From contig NC_092859.1 of NCBI RefSeq assembly GCF_032062135.1, forward strand, positions 113,644,577 through 113,708,576: 64,000 nt of DNA, written 5' to 3'. Shown here piece by piece: positions 56,159 to 64,000 of the stretch (position 1 is the stretch's first letter; each line of letters begins with the position of its first letter). A model generated the notes under the pieces. It was not told where the DNA came from. It made no database searches and saw only the letters and a list, made by a program, of their open reading frames with translations. The position numbers and the translations under genes are program-made. The DNA comes from Pyxicephalus adspersus (Eukaryota; Chordata; Amphibia; Anura; Pyxicephalidae).

Positions 56159-56262
56159 CTATTAGGCATTCTTGATCTATAATTTGATCAAATATCAATC
56201 AAGAGTGCCATGGTTTTATTAGACTTTTTTTAGATGTAATATTTTTTGATTCATATTGAAAA
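56159..56262 (+). repeat. Dispersed direct repeat D1, copy 2
   Basis: Second copy of the segment at 53826-53935, with small indels (CAATCAAGAGTGCCATGG against CAATCGGTGCCATAG). It lies 370 bp upstream of the mariner element but is not part of it. Confidence 0.65.
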
Positions 56263-56633
56263 CCTCTAAAGGTTTATATCTAGCTGAAAAAATGATGTTA
56301 TGTGTGTTTAAATCTTCAAAAAGTTTAGAATATACCAGCCAATATATATGGCATTTATGAATTTTAACAAATGTTTTTTTTATTAAACTTTATTTATAAA
56401 GTTCAGGGATAAGGGATCAAGGCAAACAAGAATTCAATGACACCAAAGTACATTACATTGATAAAAAGTAACAACATGAGTAGGGGTCAGAAGGAGAAAA
56501 CTAGTGAGGCACATATGTAATAATAACCAAGTAGGGTCTATAACACTGTGTAAAAACAGGATCAAAACAGCAGAAATTTGAAAATATAATAATCAGTCTA
56601 TCAGTTTACTTATTAAGGGAGTTGTACTAAAAT

Positions 56634-57934
56634 TACAAGGGGGTGCTGAGAAGTTCCTGGCTTTGCCCCCATTCGGATGAAATAGAAAAATGAGTGTGGG
56701 GACATATGACAGCCTAATATCTTAGTATGTAACTGTGCAAATATCAGGTCTTTGCAATTCTTAAAACTTTTTTCTTTTAGTGAGAAGCTGTGATGGCAGA
56801 GGCACAAGTAAGTTTCACGTCGTTGGGAGTTACGGGCTGTCATGAAGTTTTTGTTTCTCCAGGGAAAGTGGGCAAAGGACATTCACACTGAGATGTCACA
56901 AACACTGGGGGAGAAGTGTCCTTCCTACAGCACTGTCAAAACCTGGATATCTCGTTTCAAGACTGGGCATTTCAGCGTTGAAGATGAGCCCTGCAGTGGG
57001 CGCCCCCAACCTCAACTGAACCTGCAACCTGCGATGCTGTCCATGAGCTGATTATTGAGGAACAGCAAATATCCGCAAAAAAGATAGCACAGATATTTGA
57101 CATCTCACGGGAGCGTGTTGGGTTTGTTATCACCTCTATCCTAGACATGCGCATACTTTCAGCGAAGTGGGTGCCGAAATGTTTGAACAATGATCAGATG
57201 ACGGAACGAGTTGAAGCATCCAAAGCCATTTTAGCCCATTTTGAAGCTGCACAGGACTTTTTGGCTAGGTTAGTGACTGAAGATGAAACCTGGCTCCACA
57301 TCTATGATCCTGAAACCAAGGAACAGTCAAAGGAAAGGCGCCGCAGCGGTTCCCCGCGGCAGAAGAAGTTCCGAACCCAGAAATTGGCCAAAAAAGTAAT
57401 GGCATCCGTTTTCTGGGACAATGACGGTATTGTGTTAGTGGACTACCTACCTCAGGGCTCTAGTATCACCAGACAGTATTATGCTAACCTCCTGGACCAG
57501 CTGAAGGAGGCGATTAAGACGAAACGCCGTGGAAAGTTGACCAAAGGGATCCTTTTTTTGCAGGACAATGCACCTGTGCACACATCCAACGTTGTGGCTG
57601 CCAAATTGAACACCCTGGGTTTCCAATTGGTCCACCATACCCCCCTACTCACCTGACCTGGCCCCTTCAGACTATTATCTGTTCCCGAATTTAAAGAAAC
57701 ACCTAAAGAGGCAACATTTTGAGGACATTTCTGTTGTTGCTGCTAAGAGCTGATTTGCGGCCCAAAGGACTTTTATTTGAATGGTCTAGAAAAGCTGCCA
57801 CTATGCTGTACCATGTACATAGGTCTCAGGGGGGAATATGTTGAATAAATGTGTGATTTCATAACTCTGGCTCTCTTCCTTCTGGGCAAAGCCAGGAACT
57901 TCAGTACCCCCCCTCCCCCCCACCCCTCCCTGTA
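56634..57934 (+). mobile_element. Decayed mariner (Tc1/mariner, DD34D) transposon, about 1.3 kb
   Basis: The ends are inverted: the segment GTTCCTGGCTTTGCC at the left (from about 56653) reappears reverse-complemented at 57885-57899. Outside it are G/C-homopolymer tracts, then TA on both sides (56634-56635 and 57933-57934), the expected target duplication. The length fits a full mariner. G-tract length differs between the ends, suggesting slippage. The element carries the transposase remnant described separately and probably cannot move by itself. Confidence 0.85.
56793..57845 (+). pseudogene. Mariner transposase pseudogene
   Basis: The intact ancestor was a cut-and-paste DDD transposase of about 345 residues. 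From the ATG at 56793 the order is helix-turn-helix DNA-binding region (WISRFKTGHFSVEDEP, SGRP), linker, then the catalytic domain. The three catalytic Asp codons are readable: TEDETW (57282-57284), LQDNAPVH (57564-57566) and APSDYYLF (57670-57672). The last two are separated by 34 residues once one inserted base is discounted, defining DD34D mariner. Breaks: a frameshift near 56826-56835, another at about 57005-57025, one extra C in the C run at 57640-57645, an in-frame TGA at 57751, and a further frameshift near 57770-57780. It is a fossil. The sub-branch (irritans-like) is only a guess. Confidence 0.88.
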
Positions 57935-60900
57935 GATATACAGTACAGAGGCTGCGCTTGATTGTAGGAAAGTGCGTATGAAAGTAAATGTCTGACTGCT
58001 GTTCTGATCTGCATTTGTAGTATTATTTATGTATGGCAACTAGAGGATTATAATAGTATATATAGAATAGTATATATTATATATTAGTATATAAAGAATT
58101 TAATATATTGGATTATAATCAATATTCCAACAAGTGCTCTCAAAAGTCATTTCACTGAAATCCAGAGCATACTTAACAAGGATATCAAATGAATGGATAA
58201 CAGTGCAATGGCTCAAGTCAGGGGTTGGTAACAAGCAGAATATGCCTCAGTAGAATCCATATGGGTGTTATGGAAGGTGTTGGCCTTCCCCAAGTGATCT
58301 AGGAACTGGCAAAAAAAGAAACCTGGTAGTGGCACAAGTGGTAAACCAATATTATAGGACAAACAGGGGAGAGGGGGGGATAGGTGGGTGGGCATGGGGG
58401 AAGCGGAGGGGAGACATGGGTTGGATATATTACAAAGTTGGGCACCCCAGGGGACTCGTTGGGTTTATTGATATCCACTCTCACTAAGCTAACAAATGAT
58501 ATTTTATTTTATATGAACTTTGTTTTGTTTGTGAGGTGCTAATCATGTGTCTGGTACTGTATTTACCAGGTATGTATTTGGAGATATGAAGTTCAGGCAC
58601 TCGCATATCTGACAAGTAAGGCTGTGTAGTGATAGCTTTTTCAGCAGTTGGTTCATATCTTATCTGAAGTAGTCAGGTGGTAGAAGCTAACAGAATTCTT
58701 GTTTTATACATTGATAGTACTGGCTTGATTTGAAGCATAGGTTCCCCTTTTTTAATGGAGTAAGTTTGCAGAACTGACCACATGGCTGAAGGCTGGGAAA
58801 TTTTGCATGGTTTTCTGTGCTACTGATTGTTTATATGTATAACCCTTTATCCAGGGCGTTGAAGGATATCTAATATTAGGAAAAAATATATAGAAGTATT
58901 TTCCACCCTTATTGTGATAAGGACACAAAAGAATTGGGAAATCAAAGATTTTACAGATTTTCCTAGATTAGACGGTAAGGGTAACTCTTTTAGCAATACA
59001 TTTTTCAGTGACAGTCATCCTAATATGATCCTGTCATGTAAACTCTGCCCCCATCCCCTCTCCTTAATGCCCAATCGCTCCCTGTCCCGTTTGAAAAGTT
59101 TATTTTTCTGTTATTTTACATACCTTTTAAAGCCTTTTTCGGGTAAAATATTAGGTGAATCCAATGGTCTCCAGGGATACCTAGAAGGGTGCAGGATTTA
59201 CCATATGACACTGTAATCTTACTCAGTGAAGTTACAAGGTCAGAAGGGATATTTTTAGTGGACATTTCACCAAGGCAAATAGCTTTTCACCTGATCTTGC
59301 CCATGTGCAGAGCAAAATCTGGTGTTGGATCTTTTGCACTCAAGCCACTTGAAGAAATGTGATTCCTTGGGTATATGATGTGGGTATTCTATATTCATAC
59401 ATGCAACAAAAGAGATCAGACAGTAGACTAAATGACATGAGATTATCAGGGGGTGTTAATATGTTCTATGGAAACTATGGTAAAAAAAAAAAAAATGATT
59501 TTTTTTTTTTTAAAAGAAAGTAAATTCAGGTAAAAAGACCGCTTTGTTCAGAATTTCCCTAAAGAGGACTCGCCAACAGGACATGGACTGCAAACAAAAA
59601 AACAAGAAGGGTTATAACCATTGTACATTAATCTAGAGAAATAAGCTAAAGATCAGGGACTAAAATGTGTTCTGTCCCTGATGCTTTTATTGGTGGCTAT
59701 ACTCTATCTGCCTCTAAATCTTACTGTTGATGTCAAAGTCTCATGCTTTGTGAAGTATGTGTGAGATCACGGCATGGAGTCATTCCTAATATATTTCTGA
59801 TTTATAGCAGGGGCACAATATATCATTATTTTTGTGTTTAGTTTATATATGACTGCGATACTCTTGTGCTGCTCTGCATTGCAAGTGCTATAAGATATAA
59901 TATATAACACTTACAGGTTAAAGCTTAACTGCAGGCACATAAATTATGTTGTGTATTAATTAAAACCATTGCAAATACCAGCTAGTATAAGACTATGAAT
60001 GTGCCATTTATATCAGGCTGCGGTAATTCTAGGCTAGGAAATGAAGAGTCAGCACTACGAGTTATTAAGTAGACGATGATGCAGACCGTTTTATAGATGT
60101 CAGGACCATGAGAAGTAATTCACACAGGTTTTGGTAGGGATAATTTTTGTGCAAAAAATAATGGTGGAAATGTATTTTTTTTTGTTTTGATATGAGGTCA
60201 GTGCATGTACTAACTGCATGTGTTCAACAGTTACATAACTATTACCTGGTATTCAGCTGCAAGTCATTCCTAAAATTGTGTCATTATAAAATGTCATAGA
60301 AATAAAAGGAAGCTTCTTGTAGGGCACATGGTGGAATTCCTGCGTCACACTAATTCTGGATACCTGTAATTGATGGGAGTTGCTATAAAATCTAAAAATA
60401 TTTTTTCTTACATCAGGCGCATTCTTGTCATCTTGTGCTATAGCAGTAATTATCAATAGCTGATTAGCATTTCCCCATGTGCTAATGAGTATGAAATGAC
60501 ATCAGGTTGATGACTAAACTCAAGTACTCTTGAAGTGGCTTTGGTTGGCAGTCCGGGAGTTGCACATTTTACCAGAAATGTTGCTTTGTCTGATAAGGGT
60601 GTTGTGGTAAAAACTTCAATGTTATGCTGCACTAAAGCGAAATTCAGCCAAAATATTCTAAGCTGGGTATGGGACCAATACTTAAACATTACTGATCAAT
60701 GTGGCACAGCAGAATGTGAGAATGTTCCAAATCTGGGTTGGCACAGATGAATTCTAAGAAGATGCTAAGGAATCATTATTGCAGCTGTGTACTCATTAAA
60801 TTTATCTTTCTAAAAAAAATAATTGGATATTCCAAAAGAGAAAAGGATAAATCAGTCATAAAATGTATTTTGTAGAATTTGTATATAGTGAGATATAGAA

Positions 60901-61091
60901 AAAGGAATTAAGTATACATCCTGGTACATCCATAGATCCCCACTCTTTGGAACATTGAAACATATTGGGTCCGATTTATTACATACTTATCTCTGCTATA
61001 AAAAAGACTGGACAGGGTTGATACAATGCCAAATTCAGATACTTTTATGACCTACATTTAAAATGCATTTTTTGGTGGACACTCTTGCAAT
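57935..61091. other. Intergenic, nothing recognised
   Basis: AT-rich, with a G-rich stretch at 58365-58430. Open frames up to 100 codons (58914-59216) look random. Confidence 0.45.
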
Positions 61092-61302
61092 GAGCCTAAT
61101 TTATTTAAGCTCTCCAAGACTGAAGAAGATAGACTATCATTGGAGAACCTGCGTGATCCAGGAAAACCTGGAAAGGATTGAAAACATTTGCTAATGGCAA
61201 ACGATATTTAGGAAATCCATTGCTGTCTTATTGGATCACCCAGATAGTCTTCCATGATAGTCTATCTTCACCAGTCTTGGAGAGCTTAAATAAATGAGGC
61301 CC
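61092..61302. mobile_element. Palindromic hairpin MITE, copy 4 (divergent subfamily)
   Basis: Ends AGCCTAATTTATTTAAGCTC and GAGCTTAAATAAATGAGGCC form the inverted pair. Inner arms read AAGATAGACTATCAT and ATGATAGTCTATCTT, unlike the other three copies, so this is a related subfamily. AATG lies just outside both ends and may be a 4-bp target duplication, though the other copies do not confirm it. Confidence 0.62.
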
Positions 61303-61854
61303 AATGCAAGAGCAGCCAATTGGTTTGTGTGCTGACAACAATCATGTTGAAGGGAAAAGAAAGCAGAGATGTGCTCATAGCTGTGCTGACTCTTTCCATT
61401 GTCCAAACACAAGCTGAGGGTGGGTCCAAGATGACGCAGACTTGGAAAAATTATGTTGGAAAATCTAAGGGAAGGAAGTAATGCACAGAGTTCTTTAGCA
61501 AAAAATGGTTTTGATACTTTTAATTCTATTAGGTTTTATGAAGTTTCTGGCTTCCTCTACGTTGTATATAGTTCTATATTCTAAAGAGTAAACTTCACAC
61601 CCATCTGAAAAAGACTTCTAAAGATTAGAACTGTGGACATGAAAATCTCCAGGGCGGTTGGGTCTTGTGGTTTCAAGTCAGGAATGTTCAGCTTTATGTA
61701 CTTCCTTTTTCAGTTCTGGATATTGGTTTAGCCCAGATGCACTTTTTTATAAATACAGTGGGGAAGTCCCTTTAGGTCTTTGCTCATACTATCTATAAGA
61801 ATATGCTTAATATTATTACTTGTAATCTCTTAGAGCAGGAATTAATCATCATCA

Positions 61855-61980
61855 ATATTATTATTACTTTATAGAGCGCCGACATATTACGCAATGCTTT
61901 ACAAAGTCTATAGTCCTATCACTAACTGAGCCTTAGAGAGCCTTACAGTTTATTGTCCCTACTATAGTCATAAGTCGTTA
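61855..61980 (-). mobile_element. SINE-like element, copy B, tail part only
   Basis: Matches the 3' half of copies A and C (AGCGCCGACATATTACGC, TTTACAAAGTCTATAGTC, TGTCCCTACTATAGTCATA). The tRNA-like head is missing, so this copy is truncated at its 5' end. Confidence 0.7.
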
Positions 61981-63514
61981 CCATGATTTATGTAATATGT
62001 CTATTATCCAAAATATCTAGAGAATTAGCATACCTTCATGTATTTTAATTACATAGTTGCTTTTACTTTCTTGTAAAATGCATTTATAGTAACAACTGAT
62101 TTCCCTTAAACAAGCTTAATTAAAAAAAGACAAACAAAACTAGAATACAATTGTACCCATCAGGACCATCCCGGTTTATTCTATTATTTGCTGAGGGCAT
62201 AATAGAAAGAATCTGTCCACTAGAAAAAATGGTGCCACCATTCCTCATCACAAATTTTCACTGGGTTTTATAAGCAAAGCACATTTTCCAAATGAAAAAT
62301 GCAATAAACTTATCTACAGTAGGCAAAAAAGCCCAATGTTATTCAGCAGCAGTAATACAAGATGTCAGGTGCTGTGCCATCTAACATAGATGTCTGCATT
62401 ATGGAGTGGCTGCACAGGAGTCACTTGACATCTATCATAAATATTGATATTTTAAGTACACATTTAGCTTTGTGCTCTAATTAAATGAAAAGCTATGTGT
62501 GCTATTAAAAGAAATTGGATGCTCATTTGCAAAAATAGGTAGTACTGACTTTTAAAGCTCACAATGCAATCAAAGAGCTGCAATGTGTAGCAGCCAATGG
62601 GTTCTTCAAATGGAGGCAATGTATGTTTTTGGATATAAAGAAATATTTTAATAGTAAGTAGATGGTCCTTTGCATGTATTGTGTTGTATATGACTCGGTT
62701 CTGCAGGATATTTCAGCTGCATGACAAATGAGTAGAATTTTAGTAACTGAGAAGTAGGAAATTAGTGACTTGTAAGCAAAATACTAATAGTCATGAGTTG
62801 AATCAGATTTGCATGTCATTGCAGCTGTTTTTTCACATGGGAATCCCCTAAAAAACAGAGACAGTTTCTCAATGAATCTCCAATTCAAATCATATTGAAA
62901 GTCTTGAATATTTCTGAACATACTTTTCAGTTGGGTAGAAACATGTGTTCTTCGTGTGCTCTTCTTATAGATTAGAAGCCTACTGTGCATCTGAAGATTA
63001 CCAGCAAGAATTGGTACTTCAACCTCTTCTGCTGTTGCATAATAGCTGCCATGTAAAGAAAATTATTGCCGGATGTGTCCACATAATTGTTTATGAGAAA
63101 TACATCATTACAGTATGTTAAACTGCAGTAATCAGTTCTCAACTTATAGGCATATGGCCTCTTAAAGTGCACAATATATCAAGGGGGCCACAGATGAAAA
63201 ACATATAATAAGGGGGGCTTAGCATGTAATCCTGATGTTGACAATACATTGCAAAACAACACTCACCAACTGCAGAACAATCCCAAGCAAGTTGTAACCT
63301 AGATAAACATTTTTTTAGGTAATTGGTGCAATTTTCAAAAGGAATGAAGATTTATTTTCATGGCATTTACTACATTGTTGCTTTGTTAGAATCAAAGTCT
63401 AGTGATTATATAATTAATGTAGGTTTGAAGCTACCTGGACATGTGAAAAAAGGCAACCTTTACTTATCAATTGTTATTATTATTATTCAGTTTATATAGT
63501 TTATTATTTCATTT
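61981..63514. other. Intergenic, nothing recognised
   Basis: No gene or repeat boundary identified. Minus-strand frames at 62784-62990 and 62972-63172 have no recognisable homology. Confidence 0.45.
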
Positions 63515-63813
63515 CATATATAGCGCCAACATATTATGCATCACTTTACAAAGTCCATAGTCATATCATTAGCTGTCCCTCAAAGGGGCTCACAATCTAA
63601 TGTCCCTACCTCAGTAATATGTCATTAACACAGTCTAAGGGCAATTTGGGGGGAAGCCAATTAACTTAACCACATACTTTTGGAATGGGGGAGGAAAACC
63701 ACGCAAACACGGAGAGAGCCTGCAAACTCCATGCATACAGTGTCCTGGCCGAAATTTGAACTTGGGATCTAGCAAAGGCCAGAGTGCTAACCTCTATGCC
63801 ACTGTGCTGCCAC
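63515..63813 (-). mobile_element. tRNA-headed SINE-like element, copy C
   Basis: Full-length relative of copy A. On the minus strand it begins GGTGGCAGCACAGTGGCATAGAGGTTAGCA, split here as A-box-like TGGCATAGAGG and a more decayed B box (GTTCAAATTT). The body ends with TAGCGCCAACATATTATGC in + orientation. Confidence 0.75.
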
Positions 63814-64000
63814 CTATTGTTATACTCAAACTGAAAATGAACTCCAGGTAGCTATAAAAGACAAGCTTTAATGCAGTTTCTGTTCATTAAACAACTTTTT
63901 GTAAAAAAGAAGTAGTGTACCTGATTTTGACTTATCAGCCTCTTAACAGTACAGCAGACCTTAGAGTGCCAGAGGGAAAAGAAAAGGCATGCTAATAACG

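Overview
The window reads as nuclear DNA of a vertebrate, most likely an anuran and probably a ranoid frog. It is AT-rich and CpG-poor, with long introns, microsatellites, one assembly gap (49906-50620) and many decayed or non-autonomous DNA transposons of kinds I associate with frog genomes. The species-level guess is inference. The presence of one spliced vertebrate gene is read directly from the sequence.

One protein-coding gene can be supported from end to end. It has 15 coding exons on the + strand between 18683 and 36559, all with GT-AG introns and continuous reading frame, and encodes 748 residues. The protein has a signal peptide, four cadherin repeats, one transmembrane helix and a long acidic/polar cytoplasmic tail. 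Conserved blocks match vertebrate CDHR5 (cadherin-related family member 5, mu-protocadherin), the partner of CDHR2 in the intermicrovillar links of gut and kidney brush borders. A TATA box lies about 80 bp upstream of the start codon and a polyadenylation signal about 870 bp after the stop. Compared with mammalian CDHR5 it has no mucin-like repeat stalk and a different C-terminus.

Layout: 1-18600 is intergenic, with two inverted TA-flanked MITEs (3117-3542, 5293-5774), two copies of a palindromic hairpin MITE (4058, 8002), an hAT-type MITE with a perfect 8-bp target duplication (10729-11135) and a duplicated microsatellite block (12476-12717). 18604-37434 is the CDHR5 gene. Its introns carry another hairpin MITE (intron 3), two members of a GTACACAC-ended family (introns 6 and 9), a second hAT MITE with a perfect 8-bp duplication (intron 10), and a tandem hairpin module next to a perfect 36-bp inverted repeat (intron 11). 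37450-64000 is repeat-rich DNA with no recognisable coding gene. It holds a decayed mariner transposon (56634-57934) with all three DDD catalytic positions readable, three tRNA-headed SINE-like copies, a 73-bp minisatellite, and a CpG-containing patch with a perfect CRE and splice-like signals on the minus strand that could be the first exon of an unseen gene.

I found no operon, CRISPR array, RNA gene or clearly novel system. The points most worth a second look are the divergent CDHR5 architecture, the possible minus-strand promoter near 48.3-48.5 kb, and the hairpin-forming elements inside the introns.
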